In this document: piece by piece, positions 44,092-53,568 of the stretch
How the letters are laid out: each line of letters opens with the position of its first letter
How positions within the stretch are numbered: the first letter of the stretch is position 1
NCBI RefSeq assembly: GCF_042679565.1
Contig: NZ_JBHTMY010000003.1
Coordinates: forward strand, 1,240,001 to 1,304,000
Reading direction: 5' to 3'
DNA length: 64,000 nucleotides
Source of the DNA: Namhaeicola litoreus
Lineage (GTDB): Bacteria > Bacteroidota > Bacteroidia > Flavobacteriales > Flavobacteriaceae
Translations under genes and position numbers: made by a program
Notes under the pieces: generated by a model
Databases searched by the model: none
The model's input: the letters and a program-made list of their open reading frames with translations, nothing else
What the model was told of the DNA's origin: nothing

Positions 44092-44907
44092 ATGAAAAAA
44101 AAGAAAAAAATTTTAGTGCTAGTAGACTTAAAAGATACGACCCTGGAAACCTTGAGACCAGCCATAAAGTTTGCTCAGATGATGGATGCCAACATTAATT
44201 TGTTTCACATTAAAAAACCAGGAAGAGTTATCGATACAGAAAATCAGTTATCTGCTTTTAGAACTTTTACATCTGAACACAAAAAAATGAAGGATAAAGC
44301 GAAGGCTTTTATTAAAGAACTGTATAATGATGAAAAAGTAAAAATTGATTTTAGCTTTGCTATCGGACATCCAAAACATGAACTTAACCATTATTTGGAG
44401 CAGAATAAGGCAGATATTTTAGTTTTGGGAAAGAAAAAATCAAAACCTGTTAAATTTATTGGAGACGATTTTACCGAGGTTGTCTTAAAATATTTTACGG
44501 GTCCTATACTAATTGTAAATTCGAAAAAGGAAGATTTTTCTTTGACCGATCTTAGTTTAGGCATTTTAAACAACCAAAATCTTTTATCAAATTTTAAGTT
44601 TTCACAAAATTTATTGCAGCATACCAGCCAGCCAATAACAACGTTCAACTTTATTAAAAATTCCAAGAAAATAACCACTACACAAAAATATGAACAAAAA
44701 ATAGTAGAATACTTCTTTGAAAATAACAATGATATCTCCCAAAACCTTTCGCAATACCTAATTAAAAGTAAGGTAAATTTATTGTATATTGATAGATCTT
44801 TGCAAGAACAAAAACTTAGTGATTTTAAATCCTTAAGCATCAAAGATATTATCCTGAATACAGACGTATCAATTTTATTGTCGGAGAAAAACTTTGATAG
44901 TGAATAA
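44092..44907 (+). CDS. Universal stress protein (two Usp-like domains, degenerate)
   Basis: 271 residues. The first Usp domain (about 1-145) has KILVLVDLKDTTLETLRPAIKFAQ and ADILVLGKKKSKP; the ATP-loop pattern GxxGx9G(S/T) is not intact (GKKKSKPVKFIGDD). The second half (about 150-265) is a more degenerate Usp fold. The poor ATP loop suggests regulation by protein contact rather than ATP hydrolysis. Its place between two SulP transporter genes (5-bp and 61-bp gaps) suggests that it tunes anion transport under stress; this is inferred from context. Confidence 0.78.
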   Translation: MKKKKKILVLVDLKDTTLETLRPAIKFAQMMDANINLFHIKKPGRVIDTENQLSAFRTFTSEHKKMKDKAKAFIKELYNDEKVKIDFSFAIGHPKHELNHYLEQNKADILVLGKKKSKPVKFIGDDFTEVVLKYFTGPILIVNSKKEDFSLTDLSLGILNNQNLLSNFKFSQNLLQHTSQPITTFNFIKNSKKITTTQKYEQKIVEYFFENNNDISQNLSQYLIKSKVNLLYIDRSLQEQKLSDFKSLSIKDIILNTDVSILLSEKNFDSE

Positions 44908-44968
44908 AAAACAAAGGACCTCAATTAAAATTTCTTTGAATGTGTTCTAATAAAAGTCAAACTTAAAT

Positions 44969-46801
44969 ATGAAGAATATTTTCACCAATGTAAAAGGAGA
45001 TTTATTGGGGGGATTAACCGCAGGAATTGTTGCCTTGCCTCTAGCACTTGCCTTTGGTGTTTCTTCAGGTCTTGGCCCCAGTTCCGGTTTGTATGGAGCA
45101 ATATTTCTGGGTTTTTTTGCATCCTTGTTCGGCGGAACTCCATCCCAGATCAGTGGTCCTACAGCACCGATAACAGCAGTTAGTATGGTGATGATTGCTG
45201 GTATCATTCAAGCAAACGAAGGGGATTTAAACAAAGCTCTACCCATAATTCTTAGTGTATTCATCATTGCCGGAATTATTCAAGTACTCATGGGTATTTC
45301 GGGTATCGGTCAGTACATTAAATATATTCCATACCCCGTTGTATCTGGGTTTATGACAGCAATTGGATTGATCATCATCATTACCCAACTTCTTCCGATT
45401 ATGGGTTATTATCCTCAAAATGATCAGGAACTTATTCAGAATATGAGACCTTTGGCCGAAGAGAATATTTTAGAAAAAATACTGATTGATGAATCTAAAG
45501 AAGGGATTTTGGTTTTGGAAGATTTTAAAGAAACTATTGATAGAGCAGAGAAAATAACACCACAAGATGTTGAAAAAGAAGCCATTTCTTTAGCAAAAGG
45601 TAGTACCAGCGGCGTAGTGGGAGCTGTAAAAAGTATCCCTCGAGCAATTCATAGTATCAAGTGGCTTGAAGTGATATTAGCCGTAGCGACTATTTTTATT
45701 ATTTATGGTTTTAAAAGAATCACCTCCGTCATACCAAGTACACTAGCAGCTCTGCTGGTAATATCGGGAATAGCCATTGGCTTCAATCTCGATTATGTAC
45801 CTATACAAGAGATTCCAAGTGGATTCCCAGTATTTCAATCAGAAATATTTACAAAATTTAGCTTTGTTGCTCTTGCCCCATATATTTTTACAGCCATTAC
45901 ATTAGCCTTTTTAGGAGCCATAGATAGCTTACTCACCTCTGTAGTGGCAGATAATATTACAAAAACTAAGCACAATCCAAACCAAGAACTTATTGGCCAG
46001 GGAATTGGAAATTCTGTAGGTGGACTTTTTGGAGGACTGCCAGGTGCGGGAGCAACAATCAGGACGGTCGTAAATATTCAAGCTGGCGGAAAAACCAAAT
46101 TATCTGGAATGATCGCTGCGGTATTACTTCTGATTATCTTACTAGCCATGGGTCCATTGGCCTCTAAAATTCCTGCCGCTGTACTTGCAGGGATTTTAAT
46201 TACTGTGGGTATTGGTGTTATGGATTACAAAGGGTTAAAGGCTATTCCAAATATGCCTATAAGCGAAGTTATTATCATGTTGATTGTAATGCTTTTATCA
46301 ACTTTTTGGAATCTGGTTTATGCCGTTGGAATTGGATTGATTCTAGCTTCCATCATTTTTATGAAGAAAATGGGTGATTTTTCGGCAGAATCTTCTAATA
46401 TAAAAAGCCTTGATGTAGAGAAGGCCTGGTCAGATGAAACTGATTTTCCAAAAGAGTTTAAAGAGAAAGTCTTTGTCAAACATATTAAGGGACCATTATT
46501 TTTTGGTTCAACCAGTCACTTCCAGCAATTGGCAAGTCAAATACCCTCCACTGCATCACACGTGATAATTCGGATGGACAAGGTGCCGTATTTAGACCAA
46601 AGCGGACTTTATGCCTTGGAAGATGTTTTATTAGACCTTGAAAAGAAAAACATTCATTCTTTGTTGGTTGGCGTTCAAAAACAACCACTTTATATGATGA
46701 AATCAATTGATATTATCCCCGATCTAGTATCTGAAGACCATTTATTTTCTTCATTCAAAAAATGTGTTGCATGGCTCAAAGAAAATAGAACTAGCCTTTA
46801 A
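44969..46801 (+). CDS. SulP-family anion transporter with STAS domain
   Basis: 610 residues. The SulP membrane core has LLGGLTAGIVALPLALAFGVSSG, SQISGPTAPITAVS, GAIDSLLTSVVADNITKTKHNP and GGLFGGLPGAGATIRTVVNI. It is interrupted by a hydrophilic insertion of about 80 residues (about 150-230, rich in Glu and Lys). A C-terminal STAS domain (about 495-605) has YLDQSGLYALEDVL, the usual loop with Ser. It resembles BicA-like bicarbonate or sulfate carriers; the ion is undetermined. The 4-bp overlap of its stop with the convergent galM leaves no terminator between them. Confidence 0.88.
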   Translation: MKNIFTNVKGDLLGGLTAGIVALPLALAFGVSSGLGPSSGLYGAIFLGFFASLFGGTPSQISGPTAPITAVSMVMIAGIIQANEGDLNKALPIILSVFIIAGIIQVLMGISGIGQYIKYIPYPVVSGFMTAIGLIIIITQLLPIMGYYPQNDQELIQNMRPLAEENILEKILIDESKEGILVLEDFKETIDRAEKITPQDVEKEAISLAKGSTSGVVGAVKSIPRAIHSIKWLEVILAVATIFIIYGFKRITSVIPSTLAALLVISGIAIGFNLDYVPIQEIPSGFPVFQSEIFTKFSFVALAPYIFTAITLAFLGAIDSLLTSVVADNITKTKHNPNQELIGQGIGNSVGGLFGGLPGAGATIRTVVNIQAGGKTKLSGMIAAVLLLIILLAMGPLASKIPAAVLAGILITVGIGVMDYKGLKAIPNMPISEVIIMLIVMLLSTFWNLVYAVGIGLILASIIFMKKMGDFSAESSNIKSLDVEKAWSDETDFPKEFKEKVFVKHIKGPLFFGSTSHFQQLASQIPSTASHVIIRMDKVPYLDQSGLYALEDVLLDLEKKNIHSLLVGVQKQPLYMMKSIDIIPDLVSEDHLFSSFKKCVAWLKENRTSL

Positions 46802-47775
46802 ATTTTAATTTTGAAGGAATATTTTGTGGTTTGTTTGTAAATTTCACCTGGTGCCAGCACTGCACTTGGAAAGTTAGATTTATTCGGAGCATCAGGATAA
46901 TTTTGAGCCTCAAAACAAATAGCTGAAAAAGGATCAAATTTTACACCATTTTTATAAGGTAAAGTCTGTAATTGTACAGGGGTATAAATCACACAGGCCG
47001 GTTGATCAGTTCTAAGCACCATTTCGATACCCGTTTTTTTGGAAAAGAGTTTTGCTTTGATCTCACCATCATTTAACACAAAAGTATCATCTAGTCCGGA
47101 AAAATTATTTTCTCCAATTCTTTTATACGAGCTAAAATCAAATTTACTTTGCGATGAATTGAGGAGTTTTCCTGACGGAATGAGCTGGTCATCAACTTCT
47201 AATATCTCTTGGCTATTTACAAATAACTCATGGTCTAAAATGGAACCTTCACCTTCAAGGTTAAAATAGGTATGATTTGTTAAATTTACAACAGTCTTTT
47301 TATCTGTTTTCGCTAAATAATCTATCTTAATTTCATTCTGTTCAGTAAGCGTAAAGCGAACTGAAACTGATAATTTTCCCGGATAACCTTCTTCTCCATC
47401 AGCACTCGTATAAGACAAAAGCACATTAGGATTTTCACCTAGTGATAGATCTTCAATTTTAAATAATTTCTTGTCGAACCCACATTTTCCGCCATGTAAA
47501 TGAACCCCATTTTCATGAAATAAAAGATACTTTTTATGATCTATTTCAAAATTCCCTTTCGAAATTCGCCCGGCATATCTGCCTACCGTACAACCTAAAT
47601 AAATGTTTTCAGCTACATAAGGCTCATTTCTGTAATCTTCAACATTCTCTAGACCCACAACTACATTAACAAGCTTATTCTTTTTATCATGAATAAAAAA
47701 ATTCATTATTGTAGCTCCGTAGTTGGTCAATTCTAATCTGGATCCATGTTTATTTACGAGCTCAATTCTTTTCAC
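46798..47775 (-). CDS. galM: Aldose 1-epimerase (galactose mutarotase)
   Basis: A 325-residue beta-sandwich enzyme of normal length. It shows NYGATIMNFFI, LGCTVGRYAGRISKG (Arg), LHGGKCGFDKKLF, LTNHTYFNLEGEGSI with the catalytic His, GLDDTFVL, and ICFEAQNYPDAPN with the catalytic Glu. It interconverts alpha and beta anomers of galactose, glucose or xylose before phosphorylation or isomerisation. No signal peptide, so cytoplasmic. It is last in the minus-strand operon Nudix regulator-xylB-xylA-oxidoreductase-galM and also serves the divergent galKT arm. Confidence 0.93.
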   Translation of the reverse strand: MKRIELVNKHGSRLELTNYGATIMNFFIHDKKNKLVNVVVGLENVEDYRNEPYVAENIYLGCTVGRYAGRISKGNFEIDHKKYLLFHENGVHLHGGKCGFDKKLFKIEDLSLGENPNVLLSYTSADGEEGYPGKLSVSVRFTLTEQNEIKIDYLAKTDKKTVVNLTNHTYFNLEGEGSILDHELFVNSQEILEVDDQLIPSGKLLNSSQSKFDFSSYKRIGENNFSGLDDTFVLNDGEIKAKLFSKKTGIEMVLRTDQPACVIYTPVQLQTLPYKNGVKFDPFSAICFEAQNYPDAPNKSNFPSAVLAPGEIYKQTTKYSFKIKI

Positions 47776-47794
47776 TATGTTCCTTTTATCAGAT

Positions 47795-48757
47795 TTAAAA
47801 TTTCAACCCAATTTGCAACTTAATTTCATCAATTATTTCAATTAAATCCAAACTATTTTGGTGAGACCAAAGCTCACTTTCAATTTTACCGGTGCGAATA
47901 GAGTTATGACATTCAAGTATTTCGTAAGTAAATCCCTTACCCATGGTAGGGAAATGATAATCTATGGTATGATTATTTTTAACAACAGTAAAAGATTGGG
48001 CTTCATGCCACAATGAGTTAATATTTATCCTTCCTTTAGAACCATTAATTGTAGCCACCATATTTGAAGTGGTTGCAAAACCACTATGTAAAATACTCTG
48101 TGCATTTTTATACTGAAGGATCATCGAGGTTTGCTCATCTACACCCGATTCATAAAAAATAGATGAAGCCAATATTTTTTCAGGTTTGCCAAAAATCAAA
48201 TAACTCAAAAAAAGAGGATAGATACCTATATCTAACAACGAACCTCCTCCCATTCCTTTCTCGGTAAGCCTTATTTTTGGGTTTTCTGCTAAAAAGGCAA
48301 AATCAGCATTGATATACCGAACATCACCGATCGTATTTCTTTTGACATGATCTAACACTTCAATAACAGACGGATTAAAACGTGTCCATAACGCTTCCAT
48401 AAAGAATTTTTGACTTTCTTTGGATGCCTTTACCATTTCTTTAGCTTGTCGCAGATTGAGGGCAATCGGTTTTTCGCACAAAACATGCTTTCCTTTGCTC
48501 AAGGCTTCAATTGTTAAGGGAGCGTGTAAATCATTTGTTGTAGAAATGTAAATAATGTCTATTTCTTTATCAGCAAATAATTCCGAATAACTTCCATAAA
48601 ACTTTTCAATACAAAATTTATGAGCAAAAGATTTAGCATTTTCAATACTTCTAGATGCTACTGCAACAAGTTCAGCTCCTTCAATATTGACTAAATCCTG
48701 AGTAAAACTATGTGCTATATTACCTAAACCCACTATGCCCCATCTTATTTTTTTCAA
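47795..48757 (-). CDS. Gfo/Idh/MocA family oxidoreductase, dihydrodiol/xylose dehydrogenase-like
   Basis: About 320 residues from a TTG at 48757 (MKKIRWGIVGLGNIAHSF), which follows the xylA stop by 10 bp. No in-frame ATG fits; the frame remains open to a GTG at 48814 inside xylA. It has the Rossmann motif GIVGLGNIA, STTNDLHAPLTIEAL, GKHVLCEKPIALN with the conserved Lys, and FMEALWTRFNP, the last typical of the trans-dihydrodiol/D-xylose 1-dehydrogenase subgroup. GGGSLLDIGIYPLFL is the second-domain signature. Lying between xylA and galM, it may oxidise a sugar of this pathway; substrate unproven. Confidence 0.82.
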   Translation of the reverse strand: MKKIRWGIVGLGNIAHSFTQDLVNIEGAELVAVASRSIENAKSFAHKFCIEKFYGSYSELFADKEIDIIYISTTNDLHAPLTIEALSKGKHVLCEKPIALNLRQAKEMVKASKESQKFFMEALWTRFNPSVIEVLDHVKRNTIGDVRYINADFAFLAENPKIRLTEKGMGGGSLLDIGIYPLFLSYLIFGKPEKILASSIFYESGVDEQTSMILQYKNAQSILHSGFATTSNMVATINGSKGRININSLWHEAQSFTVVKNNHTIDYHFPTMGKGFTYEILECHNSIRTGKIESELWSHQNSLDLIEIIDEIKLQIGLKF

Positions 48758-48767
48758 CTTATATGTA

Positions 48768-50093
48768 TTAGATATATTGATTAATAATGTTCTCAAACAA
48801 TTCTTGCTTACCACTTTTTAAAGTGAGTTCTCCATTTTCTTGGGCTATTTTATACAGGTCTTGTAAGCTGAGTTTTCCTTGTTCAAAGTCTTTGCCTTTG
48901 CCATTGTCGAATGAAGCGTATCGCTCTGTTCTTAGTTTTTCATAGGGTGACGATGTTATAATTTTATCTGCTATCAGTAAGGCTCTGGCAAAGGTATCTG
49001 CTCCGCCGATATGTGCATGAAAAACATCTTCCATATCCGTTGAGTTTCTTCTGATTTTCGCGTCGAAATTCACTCCGCCTCCCTGCAATCCACAAGCTTT
49101 TAAAAAGACCAACATCGCTTCGGTAGTTTCCTGAATATTATTTGGAAACTGATCAGTATCCCAACCATTTTGGTAATCACCTCTATTCGCATCTATACTA
49201 CCCAACATCCCTTCTGCCGCTGCTACAGCTAATTCATGTTGAAAAGTGTGTTGTGCAAGTGTTGCATGATTAACTTCTATATTGATTTTAAAGTCTTGAT
49301 CTAAACCATATTTTTTTAAAAATCCGATAGCCGTAGCCGTATCAAAATCATACTGGTGCTTCATGGGTTCCATGGGTTTCGGCTCAATAAAAAAGGTTCC
49401 TTTAAAACCTTGACTTCTAGCATAATCTTTTGCCATTGTCAAAAATCTTCCCATATGATCCAGTTCTCTTTTTATATCCGTGTTCAACAAACTCATGTAT
49501 CCTTCTCTACCACCCCAAAAAACATAGTTTTCTCCTCCTAAAGCGATTGTTGCATCTAAGGCTAATTTAATTTGCCCACCTGCTCTGGCCACGACATCAA
49601 AATCTGGATTTGTCGCGGCACCGTTCATGTATCTGGGATTAGAAAAACAATTTGCTGTTCCCCATAAAAGTTTAATACTTGAGCTTTTTTGCTTTTCTTT
49701 CAAATAATCTACAATAGCAGCTAAACGTTGTTCTGATTCTTTAAAACTCGAACCTTCTCTGATAAGATCATAATCATGGAAACAATAATAATCAAAACCC
49801 ATTTTACTAATAAATTCAAAAGCTGCATCTGCTTTTTCTTTAGCAGCTTGAATTGCATCTGATGATTTATCCCATGCAAATTGCTGAGTTCCAGGTCCAA
49901 ATGGGTCTGCTCCCGTTCCGCAGAAAGTATGCCAATAAGCGATAGCAAATTTAAAATGCTCTCGCATCGTTTTACCAGCTATTATTTGCTCCGGATTATA
50001 ATATTTAAATGCCAAAGGATTGTCTGATTCTTTCCCTTCGTATTTGATTGCCCCAATTCCTTTGAAGTATTCTTTGTCTCCTAATGTGACCAT
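48768..50093 (-). CDS. xylA: Xylose isomerase
   Basis: A 441-residue enzyme of the class II length. CFHDYDLI (catalytic His-Asp), LLWGTANCFSNPRYMNGAATNP, FWGGREGYMSLLNTD, FFIEPKPMEPMKHQYDFD with the metal-binding Glu, INIEVNHATLAQHTFQHEL, and GSIDANRGDYQNGWDTDQFP carry the metal ligands. It interconverts xylose and xylulose with Mg2+ or Co2+. It is 20 bp downstream of xylB and followed by the oxidoreductase gene. Confidence 0.97.
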   Translation of the reverse strand: MVTLGDKEYFKGIGAIKYEGKESDNPLAFKYYNPEQIIAGKTMREHFKFAIAYWHTFCGTGADPFGPGTQQFAWDKSSDAIQAAKEKADAAFEFISKMGFDYYCFHDYDLIREGSSFKESEQRLAAIVDYLKEKQKSSSIKLLWGTANCFSNPRYMNGAATNPDFDVVARAGGQIKLALDATIALGGENYVFWGGREGYMSLLNTDIKRELDHMGRFLTMAKDYARSQGFKGTFFIEPKPMEPMKHQYDFDTATAIGFLKKYGLDQDFKINIEVNHATLAQHTFQHELAVAAAEGMLGSIDANRGDYQNGWDTDQFPNNIQETTEAMLVFLKACGLQGGGVNFDAKIRRNSTDMEDVFHAHIGGADTFARALLIADKIITSSPYEKLRTERYASFDNGKGKDFEQGKLSLQDLYKIAQENGELTLKSGKQELFENIINQYI

Positions 50094-50113
50094 TGTGTTG
50101 TAATTTATTTTGA

Positions 50114-51601
50114 TTATTTAATTTTTTCAAGCACTGAATTTAAATCATTTTTCCAATTTTCATAAGCTATCCTATGAGCTGTTTTATCCTTTTCTGGAAA
50201 AAAAGTCATGACATGATCATTATTCATGATATTCTTACTGTAACTTACGAAATCTCCCTTATACAAACCGGCAGCTCTCGCAGCACCAATGGCTCCTGTG
50301 GTATGGTAAATCTCTATATCCTGATCTATAAGCGTGGCTATTGTGTTGGCAAATATCTCTGATCTAAAAAGATTATCATCTCCCGCTCTAAGCACCTTGA
50401 TTTGGATACCGTCTGATTTCAAAATCTCTATACCGTAGACAAATGAAAATGCAATACCCTCTAAAGCTGCCCGACAGAGGTGCCCTTTATGATGTCTGTT
50501 CAAATCAATATTGACAATTCTTGTACCGATCATTTTATTATCTAGCATGCGCTCAGAACCATTCCCAAATGTAATGAAAGATAATCCGTTTGAACCAATT
50601 TCTATCTCTGAAGCCAGTTTGTTCATTTCCTCATAAGACTGAACATCTAAATTATTTAAAAGCCATCTGTATTGTATTCCAGCTCCATTAATATTTAATA
50701 ACTTTCCTATGCGTTGATGATTTTGAGAATAATTAACATGAGCAAAGTTGTTTACTTTGGCACCTTCTTTGACCGATAAATTATCTGTTACTGCATAAAC
50801 AACACCTGAGGTTCCGCCTGTGGCGGCAACTTCTCCCGGATTAAATACATTAAGTGTAAGGGCGTTATTGGGTTGGTCCCCAGCACGATAAAAAATCGGC
50901 GTACCAATAGCGAGTTCACTTTCAATTTCGCCTTGTTTTGAAACTTTGCTCTGCAATCCAAAAGTTGGGACAATTTCTGGTACTAAACCTTTATTAATGC
51001 CATAGTATTCTAATAAAAAATCAGCGAGATCATTCTCTTTAAAATCCCACATGATTCCTTCTGATAAGCCAGAAATTGTTGTATTGATTTCGCCAGAGAA
51101 TTTATAAGCTATATAATCACCAGGCAACATGAATTTATAAATTCTAGAATACACATTAGGCTCATTTTCTTTTACCCATTTTAATTTTGAAGCCGTAAAA
51201 TTGGCAGGAGAATTGAGTAAGTGATGAAAACATTTTTCTTGGCCTAAATCTGCAAAAGCCTTTTTACCAATTGCTACTGCCCTACTATCGCACCAGATAA
51301 TCGACTTTCTCAAAGGAATCCCATAATCATCTACCAATACTAAACCATGCATTTGATAGGAAATTCCAATCCCTACTATCTGTGTTGAATTGATTTGGTA
51401 TTTATTCTTGATCTTTTTTATTGCATTACAAACATGCAACCACCAATCATCCGGATTTTGCTCTGCCCAGCCCAAATGTGGGGCATACATACCCATTTCC
51501 TTTTCAGGTTCGTTAACAACCCCGATCGCTTTACCCGTTTCAACTTCAACCAAAGCAACTTTAATACTAGAACTTCCGATATCTAATCCTAAATAATACA
51601 C
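50114..51601 (-). CDS. xylB: Xylulokinase
   Basis: A FGGY-family kinase of about 495 residues. YYLGLDIGSSSIKVALVE (ATP loop) lies at the start, then SYQMHGLVLVD, IIWCDSRAV (sugar-binding), GTSGVVYAV, and GNGSERMLD, and the C-terminal signature region LRAGDDNLFRSEIFAN. It phosphorylates xylulose with ATP. The first ATG is too far in, so the start is non-ATG: GTG at 51601 fits other XylB N-termini, with TTG at 51607 or GTG at 51610 as alternatives. It follows the Nudix regulator by about 20 bp. Confidence 0.94.
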   Translation of the reverse strand: MYYLGLDIGSSSIKVALVEVETGKAIGVVNEPEKEMGMYAPHLGWAEQNPDDWWLHVCNAIKKIKNKYQINSTQIVGIGISYQMHGLVLVDDYGIPLRKSIIWCDSRAVAIGKKAFADLGQEKCFHHLLNSPANFTASKLKWVKENEPNVYSRIYKFMLPGDYIAYKFSGEINTTISGLSEGIMWDFKENDLADFLLEYYGINKGLVPEIVPTFGLQSKVSKQGEIESELAIGTPIFYRAGDQPNNALTLNVFNPGEVAATGGTSGVVYAVTDNLSVKEGAKVNNFAHVNYSQNHQRIGKLLNINGAGIQYRWLLNNLDVQSYEEMNKLASEIEIGSNGLSFITFGNGSERMLDNKMIGTRIVNIDLNRHHKGHLCRAALEGIAFSFVYGIEILKSDGIQIKVLRAGDDNLFRSEIFANTIATLIDQDIEIYHTTGAIGAARAAGLYKGDFVSYSKNIMNNDHVMTFFPEKDKTAHRIAYENWKNDLNSVLEKIK

Positions 51602-51622
51602 TTTCAACACAATATTTTATTC

Positions 51623-52345
51623 TTAAACGCCAAAATTAAAACCAGAGGAAACCAATTTATGGTAGGCTTCATGATTAAATTGATATAAATAAGCTCCTTT
51701 CTTTGAACCTGATTTATCTTTTTCAGACAATTGTTGGAGTATACCTAATGACAACATTTTCTTTCTAAAATTACGACTATCTAATTCCTCATCCAATATC
51801 ACCTCATATAATTTTTGCAATTGCGGAATCGTAAATTTTTCAGGCAATAATTCAAAACCAATTGGATGGTATTTCACCTTAGATCTTAACTTTACCATAG
51901 CATCTAAAACCATTCTTTTATGATCTAAAACTAGGTTAGGTAAATCCTCTAAACCATGCCAATGTGAATCATATTGATTCTGCTCTGATACCAAATGAAA
52001 CTTATCACTTCTTATCAATGTATACATAGCAACCGACATACACCTATAACCTAAATCTCTGTCGACTTCACTATAAACTTTACTTTGTTCTAAATACAAA
52101 TCCGATAAACCTGTCGCTTCGTTCAAAATTCTTGTTGCAGCTTCCTCAACCGTCTCTTCCAATCGAATAATTGACCCTATTAAAGACCACTCTCCTCTAA
52201 GAGGCTCCATTTTCCTTTTCATAATCAACAACTTCAAATCGTCTCCATCAAAACCAAATATGATGCAATCCACTGCAGTAAACATCAAATGAGGTTGACT
52301 ATCAGCATATAAATTATTATCAAAAAAACTTTTCTTTTTGGACAT
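51623..52345 (-). CDS. Nudix-related transcriptional regulator of sugar utilisation (NrtR/AraR-like)
   Basis: 240 residues. The N-terminal Nudix-fold domain (about 18-150) precedes a C-terminal winged-helix domain (about 155-235, TIPQLQKLYEVILDEELDSRNFRKKML). The Nudix box is degenerate: where hydrolases have RExxEExG it reads RILNEATG, so the Glu residues that hold the metal are lost. That fits a ligand-binding regulator rather than a hydrolase. The same architecture is known for arabinose and xylose regulators in Bacteroidetes. It is first in the xyl operon and divergent from galK, with the palindrome at 52362-52380 just upstream; I infer it senses a pentose or galactose derivative. Confidence 0.85.
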   Translation of the reverse strand: MSKKKSFFDNNLYADSQPHLMFTAVDCIIFGFDGDDLKLLIMKRKMEPLRGEWSLIGSIIRLEETVEEAATRILNEATGLSDLYLEQSKVYSEVDRDLGYRCMSVAMYTLIRSDKFHLVSEQNQYDSHWHGLEDLPNLVLDHKRMVLDAMVKLRSKVKYHPIGFELLPEKFTIPQLQKLYEVILDEELDSRNFRKKMLSLGILQQLSEKDKSGSKKGAYLYQFNHEAYHKLVSSGFNFGV

Positions 52346-52361
52346 GTTGAATAATTTAATC

Positions 52362-52380
52362 TATACACATCAAATGTATA
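52362..52380. promoter_or_regulatory. Palindromic operator candidate between the xyl and gal arms
   Basis: TATACA and TGTATA flank a 7-bp centre (14 of 19 positions symmetric). It overlaps TACATTTG on the minus strand, a -7 box for the Nudix regulator gene. TATTTTTG at 52393-52400 could be the -7 box of galK. A repressor here would control both arms. Confidence 0.5.
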
Positions 52381-52417
52381 AAATACTTTTATTATTTTTG
52401 CTCAAATCTAACTATTC

Positions 52418-53566
52418 ATGATTTTAAACTCCCAAATAGACGAGTTTCTAAAAAACTTTACACCAACACTCAAAATTAATTCACCGGGTAGAATTAATCT
52501 AATCGGTGAACATACAGATTATAACTTAGGTTACGTATTGCCGTCTGCTATTGATAAATCAATTATATTTCAATTTTCCAGGAATAGCAATGCTTCAAAA
52601 TGTAATATTTTTAGCGAAGATTTCGATCAGCTTTTTACTTTTGATTTATCAGATGTACAAAAGGGTGAGTTAATGTGGGCAAACTATTTATTGGGTGTTG
52701 TTTATGGCATTCATCAACATACTGATAAATTAGAGGGTTTTGATTGTATATTAAAAAGTAACCTTCCTATTGGTTCTGGCTTAAGCTCTTCAGCAGCTTT
52801 GGAATGTGGATTGGCTTTTGGCTTAAACGAATTATTTAATTTGGAATTGAGCAAATTAGAAATCATTCAAATTAGTCAGAAAGCGGAGCATGATTTTGTT
52901 GGGACCAAATGCGGCATTATGGATCAATACGCATCGGTGATGAGTGAAAAAGGAAATGCTTTACTTTTAGATTGCAGATCTGTTCAGCATGAAAATGTTC
53001 CCATCAATTTAGAACCTTATCAATTAGTGCTATTAAACACCAATGTTTCTCATAATTTAGCTTCAAGCGAGTATAACACGAGAAGAAATGAATGTGCTGA
53101 GGGAGTTGATATCTTGAAGAAAAAACTACCCAATATATCTTCACTTAGAGATGTTACTCTAGATGATTTAAATGTATTTCATGATTTCTTGCCCAAAAAA
53201 ATCCTAAAAAGATGCCAGTTTGTGGTGGAGGAAAACGATAGAGTTTTAAAAACAAAAGAAGCATTAAAAAATAATAATCTCAATAAATTTGGAAGACTTC
53301 TTAATGAATCGCATCAAGGTCTAAGTAAAAAATACGAGGTGAGTTGCGAAGAGCTCGATTTTTTACATGATTACGGAAATTCAAAACCATATATTCTGGG
53401 TAGTAGGATGATGGGCGGCGGATTTGGGGGCTGCACGATTAACCTGATTCACAAAGACCACATGAAAGATTACATTCCAGAAGTTTCTAAAGCATATAAA
53501 GAAAAATTTAATTTAGATTTAGGAGTTATTCCTGTTAATCTAAGCTCGGGCACAACCATCATTTGA
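52418..53566 (+). CDS. galK: Galactokinase
   Basis: A 382-residue GHMP kinase. SPGRINLIGEHTDYNLGYVLPSAID is the galactokinase signature (about residues 20-44). LPIGSGLSSSAALECGLAFG is the GHMP ATP loop (about 123-142), GTKCGIMDQYASVMSEKGNA carries the catalytic Asp, and GSRMMGGGFGGCTINLIH is the third motif. It phosphorylates alpha-D-galactose at C1 with ATP in the Leloir pathway. It is divergent from the Nudix regulator, and galT begins 2 bp after its stop. Confidence 0.96.
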   Translation: MILNSQIDEFLKNFTPTLKINSPGRINLIGEHTDYNLGYVLPSAIDKSIIFQFSRNSNASKCNIFSEDFDQLFTFDLSDVQKGELMWANYLLGVVYGIHQHTDKLEGFDCILKSNLPIGSGLSSSAALECGLAFGLNELFNLELSKLEIIQISQKAEHDFVGTKCGIMDQYASVMSEKGNALLLDCRSVQHENVPINLEPYQLVLLNTNVSHNLASSEYNTRRNECAEGVDILKKKLPNISSLRDVTLDDLNVFHDFLPKKILKRCQFVVEENDRVLKTKEALKNNNLNKFGRLLNESHQGLSKKYEVSCEELDFLHDYGNSKPYILGSRMMGGGFGGCTINLIHKDHMKDYIPEVSKAYKEKFNLDLGVIPVNLSSGTTII

Positions 53567-53568
53567 TC

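Noticed and set aside
44391..44924. A 177-codon open frame opposite the universal stress protein gene
   Set aside because: It has Cys/Phe/Lys-rich composition typical of an antisense frame and no motif, and the sense strand has a recognisable family.
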